Counted from the stretch's first letter, positions 22,648 to 34,107 are shown. The stretch is DNA of 64,000 nucleotides from Balaenoptera acutorostrata (GCF_949987535.1 NC_080074.1:36191641-36255640); one strand, 5' to 3'. Program-made: numbers and translations. The notes: generated by a model from the sequence alone, not told the origin.

Positions 22648-23622
22648 CAGTTTTCTACCATGTTCCTAAAGCTCTTAAGAAAAGATATTTCATAACATCA
22701 CTCGGTAATGCATTCCAAATGCTTCAAAAACTTTCTTAATCAGTACCATATCTCAGAAGGGATCAGATCTCATAAGTCACTGTAGACAAAAACCAATTGC
22801 CCTCCTTTTCACTGTTCTTGGGTTAACTTGAACTGGTAAAATGATAGAAAAGTAACTAAAAGTAAAAATCCCCAAATCCAGATTTTCTTTGTGCCACATT
22901 GTCGAATGAAACTTTCCCTCTGAACTATTGAAAAACTGATAAATATAGAAATTACATGGTGACCTGTTTTATAATACAGACATATGTATTAAAAATTTCC
23001 TCTACTACAGTCAGGGAAATCTGGAGGCATTTCCCAAGACTACAGATCATAAAGAACTAAGGGTTGAAAGCAATGACTTTCTCAACAGATTTGAACATCT
23101 GCTCACTGTCAATAATCTCAACATCTCATCTATTCTATATCCCCACTATTTTTCCTTGGTTCTACCTGAAATATAAGTGGAAAGCAGCCTTGACACCATG
23201 CAATCTATATTTTGTCTTTACACTTAAAAGATTTCAGCAGCATAAATTCAAAAAAATTATTTGTTTACATATAAGCTTATTAGATTTTTGCCCTCCATAA
23301 ATTACAATAGTTTCTTTAGCCTTCTCCAATCTCTATTTTTTTTTTAATTGTTGGTTTCAAAAGTCACAGATTATCCTACAGATTTCCAACCTTGCCAAAA
23401 GAGGACAAAAAGAAAAGATTTAACTATCCTTACTATTACAGGCAGACATACAAGTGAGGGTAAACCTGATAGTGTAAAAAAGTGAAAATGTATGTCATTA
23501 TCATACGCTATTGAATAATATGTAGCATCGTTACCTTTATGTAAGACAAAATGAAATATTCTAGGACACGTCATTATTTCACTCATTTCTACCATTTCAC
23601 CCACATTCTGTGTGATTCTATT
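22648..23622. other. Unassigned stretch
   Basis: No recognisable repeat or gene. Open frames on both strands (23064-23300, 23371-23652) have no domain I recognise. Confidence 0.45.
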
Positions 23623-23658
23623 TAAATCATATTTTGTTTTTAGAATTTGCAAGCATTC

Positions 23659-24810
23659 TTTTTTTAAATTTATTTTTAAATTGAAGTATAGTTGATTTAC
23701 AGTGTTGTGTTAGTTTTTGGTGTACAGCAAAGTGATTCAGTTTTATATATATTTTTATATTCTTTTCTGTTATGGTTTATTACAGGATATCAAATATAGT
23801 TCCCTATGCTACACAATAGGACCTTGTTGTTTATCCACTCTATATGTAACAGTTTGCATCTGCTAATCCCAACTCCTAATTTATCCCTCCCCTCCCTTTC
23901 CCCTTTGGTAACCATAAGTTTCTTTTCTGTCTGTGAGTCTGTTCCTGTTTAGTAAATAAGTTCACTTGTGTCATTTTTTATATTCCACATATAAGTGATA
24001 TCATATGATATTTGTCTTTCTCTGTTTTACTTCCTTCACTTAGTATGATAATCTATAGGTCCATCCATGTTGCTGCAAATGGCATTATTTCATTCTTTTT
24101 TATGGCTGAGTAATATTCCTTGTATATATGTACAACATCTTCTTTATCTATTTGTCTGTTGATGGATATTTAGGTTGCTTCCATGTCTTGGCTATTGTAA
24201 ATAATGCTGCTATGAACATTGGGGTGCATGTATCTTTTTGAATTATGGTTTTCTCCAGATATATGCCCAGGAGTGGGATTGCTGGATCATATGTAAACTC
24301 TATTTTTAGTTGTTTGCGGAACCTCCATACTGCTTTCCATAGTGGCTGAACCAATTTACATTCCCACCAACATTATTGGAGGGTCCCCTTTTCTCCACAC
24401 CCTCTCCAGCATTTGTTATTTGTAGACTTTTTCATGATGGTCATTCTGACCAGTGTGAAGTGATACCTCATTGTAGTTTTTATTTGCATTTCTCTAATAA
24501 TTAGCGATGTTGAGCATCTTTTCATGTGCCTGTTGGCCATCTGTATGTCTTCTTTGGAGACATGTCTATTTAGGTCTTCTGCCCATTTTTTGATTGGGTT
24601 GTTTTATTGTTGTTGTTGTTGAGTTGTACAAGCTGTTTGTATATTTTGGAAATTAAGCCCTGTCAGTTGCATTGTTTGCAAATATTTTCTCCTGGTCCAT
24701 AGGTTGTCTTTTTGTTTTGATTATGGTTTCCTTTGCTGTGCAAAAGCTTATAAGTTTGATTAGGTCTCATTTGTTTATTTTTGCTTTTATTTCTATTCCC
24801 TTAGGACACT
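23659..24810 (-). mobile_element. 5'-truncated L1, minus strand
   Basis: About 1.15 kb of L1 3' sequence in reverse. From left to right there is an A-rich tail in antisense, the 3' UTR ('gattcagttttatatatat', 'aaccataagtttcttttctg', 'gtgatatcatatgatatttg'), then the C-terminal part of ORF2. On the minus strand ORF2 gives a readable 68-codon piece (24148-24354) with the typical 'YDPAIPLLGIYLEKT' motif before a stop. The element lacks ORF1, the endonuclease and the RT core, so it is dead on arrival. A 13-bp flanking duplication, taaatcatatttt, lies at 23623-23635 and 24814-24826. Confidence 0.85.
24148..24354 (-). pseudogene. L1 ORF2 C-terminal remnant
   Basis: 68 codons of L1 ORF2 in frame, ending within the C-terminal domain. 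The 'PAIPLLGIYLEK' stretch and 'FTIAKTWKQPK' are characteristic of L1 ORF2p. It has no initiating context and lacks every catalytic residue of the endonuclease and reverse transcriptase. It is part of the truncated L1 at 23659-24810. Confidence 0.85.
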
Positions 24811-24826
24811 GACTAAATCATATTTT

Positions 24827-26035
24827 TAAATACAAAATTTAAAATACTTGTGTAATTTTAATAAAAGTTTAATTCTCATGCCAAACAACTTTCTAGGAAT
24901 GACTAGAATGATGATGCATAGACCATGGGACAAACAGGGGCTGGTAATTCACTGAGATATAACCAACACTACTTAGAGAAATGTGCTTCTCAAAAACCCC
25001 CTAAAATGATGAACAAAATAATAAAATAACATTTAAATCCACAAGGAGAAGGATAGAGTGCAAACTATAGCCTATGAGAGGTACAAATATTTTTTTCCCT
25101 TTTTTGAAGACTGATAACTGATTGAAAGTTTTCTAGTTTCTGGAACATCAAAATCTACCAAAAAATTATGTAAATGCCTTAAAAATAAAAATGGCTAAAT
25201 ATAAAGCTTTGTTTGAAAGAAAGCACAGGGAATCCCCTGGAGTGCATAGGAATCTGAAAATCAGAAGAGTAAGTACAAGATCCAAAACTGAGAATGCCAT
25301 GTGGAGATGTCAAAGGAAAATTAGACATTTGGAAAATTTGTATCTACCACTATGACCTTGACATAGTCTCAATACTTAAAGACTATTCTGATGATATCAA
25401 TAATTATACTAATACAATTTTTTGAAAGTATGTAATGAAATGTGGCAATGCTTGGAAGATATACATGATTCAATAAACCAATATTTTCCAAAATCATACA
25501 TAGGTAAAGAATTCATTCAAACTGTAAGATAGACTGATGAATTTAAATATAACAGTAGGAACTTGTCCTTCATATGGTTTCAGTTTCCATATTGCAATTC
25601 AGAAACCATTCAGAAACTATATATAGTGAGTTAAGGTTTAGTATTAAAGAAGAATATCTATAATCATCTGAAAACTGTATATCTGTGGGAAGCTGAATTT
25701 ATTTCATATACTCCAAGCAAAATAGTATTTTCCAACACAATAAATACCAACACAGATATGGCAATATATTAAACAAGACATTCAAGAGATTTGGTGAAAA
25801 TAAAAAGCAATGCCACTTTTCTCATTAAATTTTTGTGGGTTTGGAAAAGATTATTAAAATGTAATAAGTTTATTATTGTCATTTTAAAATGAATTAATAT
25901 ATAAATATCTTTTAAATGTCTCTCTTTTATCTTTAACATAATAACTGTCAACATAGTACCACACATCAACAAAAATTCTCTAGGGCTCTCAGTAATTTTA
26001 CTAGTGTAAAAGAGTCTTGAGACCCAAAAGTTTGC
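24827..26035. other. Unassigned AT-rich stretch
   Basis: No assignable feature seen. A 112-codon minus-strand frame (25769-26107) has no recognisable domain, overlaps a MIR at its N-terminal end and sits in AT-rich sequence; I treat it as chance. Confidence 0.45.
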
Positions 26036-26150
26036 GAACTGTTGAGTTAGAATGCTACGTAACTTGTCCAATGACACACAGGAATAGAAATTAGTCTGAC
26101 ACTTCAAAACCCATATTTTTCTGACTCCACCAAGCTATTCTACCTCATCT
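26036..26150 (+). mobile_element. MIR 3' fragment
   Basis: 'acgtaacttgtccaatgaca', 'cacaggaatagaaattagtc' and 'ttctgactccaccaagctat' correspond in order to the MIR 3' half ('aagtaacttgcccaaggtca' and onward). Plus orientation. Confidence 0.65.
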
Positions 26151-27149
26151 CCTAATATCACCCAGATCTTTTGGGACTCAGATAGTCACCAAACAGAAAA
26201 ATATAGTGTATGTATATACATGGGCAGCCATGTCCTTTCCAGGTGTTGGTGTGTGTATGTGTATGTATGTTGTATGTTTGTATGTGTGTAGTTTGTGTGT
26301 GAGAGAATTCATAGATGTGTGTTGACAAAGGTTAATGGCTTTGCTCAATTGTTCATATACCAGTAGCTTTTTCTGAGATATCAAAAAAATATATGCATTT
26401 CTTTGAAATGCCAATCAGTTTTAAACTTTTTCTTTTCTTCACTATTGGTCTTAATTATTTGTAATTAAGTAAAGAGAGTGAGATATTTGAAAATATGCCC
26501 TAGAAGTTGAAAAGTTTAATCATATTTTCTTTATTTGTGCTGTTTATTAGAATGCAAGCTCCGTGAAGTGTTTTTTGTTGGTTGGTTGGTTTACCAATTT
26601 TGTTGGCTACCTTATTAGGTAGTAGCTAGAAAAATCCATGACATTCAATAATTGTTTTATAAATTAACAAGTAGTAAAAATATATAGCAGAGAAATTGTA
26701 AAAAAAAAAAAAAAAAGAATCACAGATAAAGTGACATCTACATTTCTCACTATTGGATATTTCTTTCTATTTTTTTCTTTCTAAAGATTTTATTTCTTTA
26801 ATTGGGTCCCTTTCTCTGGCAATTCAGTTCTGTCCTCTCTTGATTATACTTTTTTTCTCCAGTCAGTTCCAGGGTCCCCAAGCCTTGTTAACACAACCTC
26901 TAAGCAGATAATCAAAATTCATATAACAAAATTACTATAATATCAGTGCAATATTTTGTTATTGTTGGCTAAGCCTCTTTTATCTGGGCTTGTCTTTCAT
27001 GACCAAAAGCACTAAATAAAGTTATTTTTCTTTTTTTCCTGATGAAAAGAGTAATTAACCTTTATCATATCATAAAATACAGATTTTTATCTATAAGAAA
27101 TGGGGATCCTTTTGACACTTTAATTAAAGGTATGACATCATGTGATATG
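26151..27149. other. Unassigned stretch with TG-rich tract
   Basis: A degenerate TG/TATG tract lies at 26245-26302 and an A17 run near 26700-26716. No gene or known repeat otherwise. Confidence 0.45.
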
Positions 27150-27690
27150 TCTTTTAGAAAGATAATTGGCAGCATTTAGAAGAGAGACAGACTGGAACCA
27201 GCGAGACTTGTTAGGAAGCTATTGCAGTAAATAGGAAGAGTAAGAGTATGAACTAAAACGAAAGCAATTAGCTTGGAGCAAAGGAGATATAGATTCTAGA
27301 AACATGCAAGAGAAAGTAATTACATGTGAGATAAGGGAGAACTCAGGAATGACTGAAATAATACGTTCACTTTCTGGGAGAATAAAAAATGTTATACTTG
27401 AGATACTGGCTATAAGAAAAAACCCATGTGTGTAGAAAGAAAAAATTAGTTTGGAAATCTTGACATGTGGTGCCTGTGAAGCAGTGAGATGAAGATGTCT
27501 AGGGAGTATTTAGAAATATGTGGTGATGACATTTAGGAGAAAGACCAGAGCTGGGGAAAGAGATTTGACTATCACATATTACAGGTGGAAGGAGGAGCCA
27601 ATAAGAAGGATGAAATCAATTAACAAAGCAGAGAATGAGCCACAAAAGTCCCTAAGGGTAGAGACCTATGGCTCAATGTTCTCAAATATT
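27150..27690 (+). repeat. Ancient interspersed repeat, same family as at 20.4 and 61.8 kb
   Basis: 'gttaggaagctattgcagta', 'gaactcaggaatgactgaaa', 'agatgaagatgtctaggga' and 'aaagaccagagctgggg' match, in order, an old repeat whose usual form reads 'ttaggaggctattgcagtaa', later 'caaggatgactcc' and later 'gagagaggtccgggctggag'. It overlaps the start of a 125-codon plus-strand frame (27520-27897) that is not a gene. Confidence 0.45.
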
Positions 27691-27782
27691 TTTGGAAAGT
27701 TAAGTAGGACAAAGAAATATATTTTAAAAACCAAAAATGCAAAAGGACATTCTTTGTATCATCTATCCAATTGCCTACAATT

Positions 27783-28019
27783 CAGCGATTCCCAACCTTT
27801 TTGGCACCTGGGACTGGTTTCGTGGAAGACAATTTTTCCACAGATGGGAGAGGGGGGAAGGGGGAATGGTTCAGGTGGTAATGCAAGTGATGGGTAGAGA
27901 TGGGGAGCAGCAGATGAAGCTTTGCTGGCTTGCCTGCCGCTCACCTCCTTCTGTGTGGCCCAGTTCCTAACAGGCCACAGACCTGTATCGGTCCACGGTC
28001 CATGGGTTGGGGACTCCTG
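27783..28019. mobile_element. Non-autonomous DNA transposon, probably hAT
   Basis: Begins 'cagcgattcccaacc' and ends 'ggttggggactcctg', an imperfect terminal inverted repeat of about 15 bp. Inside, 'ctggtttcgtggaagacaat' followed by 'ttttccacagatggg', and at the other end 'cctaacaggccacagacctg', match a common mammalian MITE-like element. The expected 8-bp target-site duplication is not clear (ctacaatt versus acctatgt). It has no transposase frame; the 105-codon minus-strand frame across it (27759-28076) is a shadow. Confidence 0.75.
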
Positions 28020-28264
28020 ACCTATGTCAATCCCAAAATATAAATTAAGAAAACTAAGAAAATTTTTGTATATCAAACTCCACAGATCATAATTGAATCA
28101 TAAAATGACTGTACACTATATATTCATTAGGAAAATATAATACAAGACTAAATATAACACGGAATCATAAAATACTAAGTGCTATGTAGTATGTAATACT
28201 ATGATTACACTGTATAAAAATGTCATCATATAAATAACTGTTGGGAAGCAAAAGGGAATATTTC

Positions 28265-28475
28265 AATATGGGCTCAATTACCAGATTATCTGGATTTGAA
28301 TACAAACTTTGACAATATTTTCTGACTCCTGTAGGTGTTTTCCTATTTCTTTAAGCCTCAGTTTCCTCTTTTGTAAATTGGGAATAATAATAGTGTATCT
28401 ATCTTGCAGAGAGTTTTAAATGTGATAATTTATGTGTTTAGAACATAACTAGCACTTGGCAACTGCTAGATATAA
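28265..28475 (-). mobile_element. MIR, minus strand
   Basis: 'taagcctcagtttcctcttt' then 'taaattgggaataataatag' and 'agcacttggcaactgc' follow the inverted MIR order, including the core. Reasonably complete. Confidence 0.75.
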
Positions 28476-28554
28476 TTATTAATTTTGATTAGTGGAAGAA
28501 AATAGAGAAAATAAATTGCTATTTTTGGATGGTGGAATGCTATTTCTGAGAGAG

Positions 28555-28705
28555 TAGACACTGTGGTCAGTCTCTATTAGTTCAATTTCTGCATCCTGGG
28601 CAAGTTACTTAATCTCTCTCAGCAAATAATAAATAACAGTAGCATTTACCCAATAGGAGTGTTGTGAAAATTGAAGAAGATAAAACCTAGAATTGTGCTT
28701 TTACA
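28555..28705 (-). mobile_element. MIR fragment, minus strand
   Basis: 'cctgggcaagttacttaatc' followed by 'gtgttgtgaaaattgaagaa' fits an inverted MIR whose middle is worn. It lies close behind another MIR in the same orientation. Confidence 0.55.
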
Positions 28706-29073
28706 TATTTAGAACTCAAATTTTGTGTTAATGTTCATAAATTTTAATTATTACTGTAAAATGGTCATTTTATGCATTTCTTTATTTTTTGACTTAATGT
28801 TTTAAAAATACACACTGTTCTTGAAATACAAATTAGAAGTAGAGAAACATCCAACAAAAACAGTATCAATATGAGCTTTCTGGACCATAAAAGATAACCA
28901 ATTTCTTTTTACCAATTTCATTAATCAACAAAAAATAGTATATAATTACTATATTGTATAATATTGTGCATTGATATTTAAGCTTACTATGTGTTAGAAT
29001 ATATGTGAATATCTGTTCTTCAACTTGGGAGATCACAGACCATTTGTTTTCATATTCTTGACATTTTGTGCAT
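28706..29073. other. Unassigned AT-rich stretch
   Basis: No assignable feature between the MIR pair and the CHR SINE. Confidence 0.45.
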
Positions 29074-29088
29074 TATATTTTGACTTTT

Positions 29089-29430
29089 TTTTTTTTTTTT
29101 TAAAGGATTTTCTTATTTATTTATTTATTTATTTATTTATTTTTGGCTGTGTTGGGTCTTCAGTTCGTGCGAGGGCTTTCTCCAGTTGCGGCAAGCGGGG
29201 GCCACTCTTCATCGCGGTGCGGGGACCGCTCTTCATCGCGGTGCGCGGGCCTTTCTCTATCGCGGCCCCTCCCGTCGCGGGGCACAGGCTCCAGACGCGC
29301 AGGCTCAGCAATTGTGGCTCACGGGCCCAGCTGCTCCGTGGCATGTGGGATCTTCCCAGACCAGGGCTCGAACCCGTGTCCCCTGCATTAGCAGGCAGAT
29401 TCTCAACCACTGCGCCACCAGGGAAGCCCC
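29089..29430 (-). mobile_element. CHR-type tRNA-derived SINE, minus strand
   Basis: Full-length copy of the cetartiodactyl CHR SINE in reverse. The 5' head is at the right end and contains the pol III B box (antisense 'ggctcgaacc') and A box (antisense of 'tggcgcagtgg'). The left end is a (TTTA)n/poly(T) tail. A 15-bp target-site duplication, tatattttgactttt, flanks it at 29074-29088 and 29431-29445. The body has a tandem duplication of about 28 bp, in which 'cttcatcgcggtgcg' occurs twice, also seen in the SINE at 53603. CpGs are largely intact, so the copy is young. Frames of 80-140 codons across it are artefacts of its GC-rich body. Confidence 0.95.
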
Positions 29431-29445
29431 TATATTTTGACTTTT

Positions 29446-30084
29446 AATGTTTATGAGTTCTATGATAGAAAGTAAGCACATACCATCTTAAAAATGAGAA
29501 TGAATACTCAAGAAAATGCAGTCTCAGAGTTATATAATCTTAAGTTTAAGCAATATAAGCTCTCCACAATTTCCACACTCGAATAAAAAAATAGGAAATG
29601 AGAAATGTCAAGGGTAACCAAGTTTATTCACAACTACATATAATAAACTAAATCCTTCAGAAACTGAGGAGTAAAACTAAGGTACAAAAATAGGAAAACA
29701 ATGCAAAAAGCAAACATATCTGTGAATGTACAAAACAACTCTGTAAAATTATTGTTGTCACTATTGTTTGTTTGTTGTTTGTTTTCAAACAAAATAAGGC
29801 ACCCTAGTGGTAAATCATGTATCTCAAATGCTTATCCTTCCCTTCACAGTAATATGAATCCTACCATTTCCTGAAGAATATATAGAAATGTTATCATGTC
29901 AGAGAACAAGTTCCCTTTAGGAATTCCAGGTCAAAATCAGATATACTCATTGATATTCTACTATCATTGCTACAATATTATTTTAGTTATTGTGATAAAA
30001 TTATATATTCTATAATAACAGAGCTTGCTTTTCTCTTTTATGGGCAGCAAGAAACCAAGAGATAAGTATGATTTCACTGTGTTT
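29446..30084. other. Unassigned stretch
   Basis: No assignable feature. Confidence 0.45.
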
Positions 30085-30325
30085 AAGAAAATGGACCTTA
30101 TAGCCAGAGTAGTGTCTTTGGATTTAACTCTGCAACTTAGTAGTTGTATGACCTTGTACAAGTGTCCTAATCTCTCTGCAACTTGGTTTTCTCACGTGTA
30201 AAAGGAAAATAATTATAATTACCTATAATAGTAATGCAACTCTTGGAACTATTATGAGTATTAAATGAATGAATGTATACGTAGCACTTAAAACAGTGGC
30301 TAGCAAACAGTAAGCACGCAATAAT
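30085..30325 (-). mobile_element. MIR, minus strand
   Basis: Near full-length order of an inverted MIR: 'gtagttgtatgaccttgtac', 'ctaatctctctgcaacttgg', 'tctcacgtgtaaaaggaaaa' and 'acagtggctagcaaacagta'. Moderately diverged. Confidence 0.8.
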
Positions 30326-30633
30326 CACAATAAGCATGATCTTCTATTAATATATACAAATGCATATGTGCACAGGCTTTGAAGCCTATGAATTTTTGCA
30401 GGTAATTTCTTCTGATGAACTAGTAATCCTTCCATAATAAAACTTCCACATCACATTTTAAATTATGGAATTTATGGACTGCCACAGTTAATACATCTTT
30501 AGAAGAGGTGTCTCTAGCTGATGTTGTGAAAGTCTTGGAGCAGGTCAATAAGTTAATGTTTTCCTTCAGTCCAATTATATTAGTGAATCTATAATAATAG
30601 CCTTCATGGATAAAAGATTATGTCATTTGGGGA

Positions 30634-30746
30634 CTTCCCTGGTGGTCCAGTGGTTAAGACTCTGTGATTCCAATGCAGGGGGCGCAGGTTCGATCCCTGG
30701 TCAGGGAACTAAGATCCCACATGCTACACGGCGCAGGCCAAAAAAA
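30634..30746 (+). mobile_element. Short CHR-type SINE (older, short form)
   Basis: 'gggacttccctggtggtcca', 'gtggttaagactctgtgatt', B box 'ggttcgatcc' and 'agatcccacatgctac', ending in 'ggcc' plus an A-rich tail. This is the short form of about 110 bases that lacks the long GC-rich body of the other copies. I found no clear flanking duplication. A 60-codon frame crossing it is not a gene. Confidence 0.85.
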
Positions 30747-31054
30747 TTAAAAATGTTCCTGGTTAAATATCAAGGCATATTGTACTGAGCCAATTTGGTA
30801 CAAAGGATGTAACCATAATTCCTCATAAGTTCATGAGATGTGTCTAGTGTACCAAGAGTAAACCAAAAAAAAAAAAAAAACTATTAAAAAATTGTAGAAA
30901 AAGACTATGTCATTTGATGTTTTTGAACAATGTGGTAGGAAATAAGACAGCAGAAATATTTTACAAGAGCAATAGAATATAACAAAATGTTACATCCCTC
31001 GTTACCAGTTGAAAGCAACTTTCTCTCCGGGAGAAATTTTTTTTTTTCTCCACT

Positions 31055-31215
31055 ATTTAGTGTTTGTGTGACTTTGTACTAGTTGTTTTTTTTTTTTTTT
31101 TTTCTATATCAGTTTCTCATCCAAAAAAAAGGTGATAACATAGGATGTTTCTCATAATGTTGTGAAAATATAATGAGATGACACATGTAAACAGTTACCA
31201 ACTCTAATATAGCAA
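31055..31215 (-). mobile_element. MIR fragment with internal T run
   Basis: 'tgtgactttgtactagttg', 'tatatcagtttctcatccaa' and 'gaaaatataatgagatgaca' follow inverted MIR order. A run of about 17 T residues sits in the middle, at the place where the family reads 'acttaacctctctgagcct'. Confidence 0.55.
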
Positions 31216-31249
31216 CATTCAATTATTGAACTTGTTATTCAGACCCAAA

Positions 31250-31935
31250 ATTGAGTTGCCATCATTTACTCCTCTCTTTTGCTGAACTAATCATTTTGGA
31301 TCTATCTTCAAAATATGCTCTGAACTCCACTTTTCCCCACCATTTCTACTGAAATATCCCAGTTCAAGCTTCCAACAGCTTTAAGCTGGGCTCCCTGCAA
31401 AGTTGTTCTGACAGGTCAGTTGGTTTTGCTCCTGCACCCCCTCCCTTTTCAGACTATTCTTACACACTAGCCAGAAAATGGTTTTAAAATATGAGCTGAA
31501 TTGTTACTCCACATCTCTTCTCTAAACTATTCATGCACTGCAGTGCTTCCTCACTGCATTTAGAATAACACTGAAAGTCTTTAATAAGATCTGGCTCCTC
31601 TTCCACTTGTTTATGACAAACCATCTACCTTCATCTTCTTGAGCTTCCTTGAATAACTCAGACAAATTTCCACTTCATGACCTTTGCACTTACCACTTTT
31701 GGTTTGGTTGATTATTGCCCGGAAATAATATATGACTCATTATTTCAGTTCATTCAGGCCTCTGCTCAAAATTCATACACTCTCTTTTCCCTTACTGTTC
31801 TCTATCATTCTATTTATATGCCACTGCTTGACATATATTGTGAGCTTAATGAGCAGAAGTACTCTTTTTTATTCAAAGTTGTATCCCAGTGCCTAGAACA
31901 GTGCCTGGAATGCAGTAGGTACTAATATTAATTGA
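31250..31935 (+). mobile_element. L2 3' end
   Basis: One of the best L2 copies in the window. In order: 'tttactcctctcttttgctg', 'gctgggctccctgcaaag', 'gcacccctcccttt'-type block, 'gcactgcagtgcttcctcac', 'aataagatctggctcctctt', 'cctttgcacttaccactttt' and the 3' end 'agtgcctagaacagtgcctg' with 'gaatgcagtaggtact'. Plus orientation. No L2 ORF is intact; the 82-codon frame at 31677 lies within it. Confidence 0.8.
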
Positions 31936-32597
31936 TTAATCTAATTGTTATTATAATTATTATCTAAATAAGATCCAGAGTGTATACATTTCTTTTTCTG
32001 ATTGTTGAATTGTAACTGCTAATAAATTTATAAATTTCAGAAAATAAAGTATGTGGCAAAAATTATATTGTCAAGAATCATCATTCCCCACCCTTACTCC
32101 AAGAGATAATATTATTGAAACTTTCTGACATACTTTCATTCAGAATACTTTTAGTATATTTCTATTTTAAAGAATTGAGATGAAAAGTAAGTCCTTTGTG
32201 CCAGTAAAACAGAAGTCATTAGAGCTATTTAAAACAAGAATAGCTTTAATACAGGTAATTAGATGTTTATAAAATCATTGAGTAATGAATATATAAAGGT
32301 ACAAAAAGTCACTGTTTAATCGTATTTTCTTTACAATTTTCCCAGTTCGCTGCTTCCTCCCAAGATGTCAGGCTGTTGCAGGAATCACAGGAAGCTTCAA
32401 AGGATGTTTATAGCTGCTTACACCAATGAGGTAGGCAATATGGGGAAAACAACCAGAACCACTGCAAGCCTTGTGTCTGCTGAAGTCCATGCTTGTCCAC
32501 TAATGCTGGAAGAAAAATAATAAGCCCCAAACTGTTTCTCCCTAATTTTTCTCCCCCTTAATCAATGCTGTTTCTCCAAGTTGCCCACGCCAATAAT
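31936..32597. other. Unassigned stretch
   Basis: No assignable repeat or gene. 32340-32530 is moderately GC-rich without a recognisable match. Confidence 0.45.
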
Positions 32598-32609
32598 CTA
32601 GATGATATT

Positions 32610-32916
32610 TATTTTATTTTTTATTTTATTTTTATTTATTTATTTATTTATTTATGGCTGTGTTGGGTCTTCGTTTCTGTGTGAGGGCTTTCTCTAGTTG
32701 CGGCAAGCGGGGGCCACTCTTCATCGCGGTGCGCAGGCCTCTCATTATCGCGGCCTCTCTTGTTGCGGAGCACAGGCTCCAGACGCGCAGGCTCATTAGT
32801 TGTGGCTCACGGGCCTAGTTGCTCCCCGGCATGTGGGATCTTCCCAGACCAGGGCTCGAACCTGTGTCCCCTGCATTGGCAGGCAGATTCTCAACCACTG
32901 AGCCACCAGGGAAGCC
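32610..32916 (-). mobile_element. CHR-type SINE, minus strand
   Basis: Full-length copy in reverse with (TTTA)n tail at left and 'gggaagcc' head at right. A 12-bp target-site duplication, ctagatgatatt, lies at 32598-32609 and 32917-32928. It carries the standard body without the 28-bp duplication seen at 29.1 and 53.6 kb. The A and B boxes are intact. Confidence 0.95.
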
Positions 32917-32959
32917 CTAGATGATATTATTAACGTTTAATCTCGCTTCTCCCAAATTT

Positions 32960-33145
32960 TTGTCCTACTTGAAGTGCTATTTATTCTAATTCCAAAATTA
33001 TCTTAAATGTCCCCCTTTTTTTGCATCTTTACTTGTAGCAACTCATCTCACCACTCAATTGCTGCAACGTTCTATATTCTAGCTCCCCTCAAATCTATTC
33101 TCCAAATGGGAGAAAGAACTTTTTGTGTTAACTTAAATGAGAAGC
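32960..33145 (+). mobile_element. L2 fragment
   Basis: 'ctcaattgctgcaacgttc', 'ctcccctcaaatctattctc' and 'caaatgggagaaagaac' resemble the L2 block found also at 57.3 kb. It may continue the L2 material interrupted by the SINE at 32.6 kb. Confidence 0.45.
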
Positions 33146-33635
33146 ACTTACATTACACTTAGGGTAATATTAAAATTCTATTTGTGAAGCACAAGATACA
33201 GCAATTGACTAAAGTGTGTAAAATTTTAAAAGAAGGTGGGAGTGATTTATGCACTTTAAAAGTAGACTGGATAAAGGTATCAAGTAAGCATTTGAATTGT
33301 GTGTTTGGAGCATTGGTTAGAAATTGAAAATAATAATGAAAAAATGGAAATCAACGGAATTATTTCTTCTAAGTCCAACCTAGTGATAATAACCTTCCCA
33401 ATACACTGAGTTCTTAGTGTATTAAAATGAAAGTAAGATTCAGTGATTAGTTCATGAAATGAAGCACAGGAAAACAGACTAAAGGTGAAGAAAAAAAGAG
33501 CAACAGCAGAAATTTGTAAAAAGAAAAAAAATAAGATCCAGATGGTAAGCCTCTTTTTCAAAGTGAGTTAGATACTAGAGAAAAATCCATAACTTCATGC
33601 AGTGATTCTAGAGCTAAGCACTTCTATATGCTAAT
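33146..33635. other. Unassigned stretch
   Basis: No assignable feature. The minus-strand frame at 33280-33561 is low-complexity and Phe/Leu-rich. Confidence 0.45.
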
Positions 33636-33648
33636 AAACTCTCACCAG

Positions 33649-34006
33649 GGGCTTCCCTGGTGGCGCAGTGGTTGAGAATCTGCCTGCTAATGCAGGGGAC
33701 ATGGGTTCGAGCCCTGGTCTGGGAAGATCCCACATGCCGCGGAGCAACTAGGCCCGTGAGCCACAACTACTGAGCCTGCGCGTCTGGAGCCTGTGCTCCG
33801 CAACAAGAGAGGCCGCGATAGTGAGAGGCCCGCGTGCCGCGATGAAGAGTGGACCCCCCGCTTGCCGCAACTAGAGGAAGCCCTCGCATGGATCGAAGAC
33901 CCAACACAGTCATAAATAAATAAACAAATAAATAGCCTTCCCTTTAAAAAAGAAAAAACAAGCTTCACCACCCCTGTCGTTCTATCATGAAAAAAAAAAA
34001 AAAAAA
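33649..34006 (+). mobile_element. CHR-type SINE with read-through tail
   Basis: Standard CHR body from 'gggcttccctggtggcgcag' (A box near 33661-33671; B box 'ggttcgagcc' at 33704-33713) to the (TAAA)n tail ending near 33934. The expected end of the insertion is then delayed: 33935-33989 is other DNA, followed by about 20 A residues. The 13-bp target-site duplication, aaactctcaccag (33636-33648 and 34007-34019), encloses all of it. The extra 55 bases were therefore copied and inserted with the SINE. Confidence 0.95.
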
Positions 34007-34068
34007 AAACTCTCACCAGTTTTAGTCTTTACCATTGGGATGTTGGAAATCTGCTACACAACACAGAT

Positions 34069-34072
<4 letters not shown>

Positions 34073-34107
<35 letters not shown>
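34073..34107. repeat. (CA)17 microsatellite
   Basis: Uninterrupted AC dinucleotides, directly visible. A likely polymorphic marker. Confidence 0.95.

Noticed and set aside
27520..27897. 125-codon plus-strand frame
   Set aside because: Its first part lies in an old interspersed repeat and its last part in a hAT-like element, so the frame spans two unrelated repeats.
29025..29447. 140-codon plus-strand frame, the longest in the window
   Set aside because: It runs through the CHR SINE at 29089-29430 and its (TTTA)n tail. The GC-rich SINE body is open in several frames on both strands, and the same peptide pattern recurs at every other long CHR copy.
30634..30746. Possible tRNA gene, because A and B boxes are present
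   Set aside because: The cloverleaf is not complete and the same unit recurs as a dispersed SINE; the boxes are the inherited pol III promoter of the SINE.
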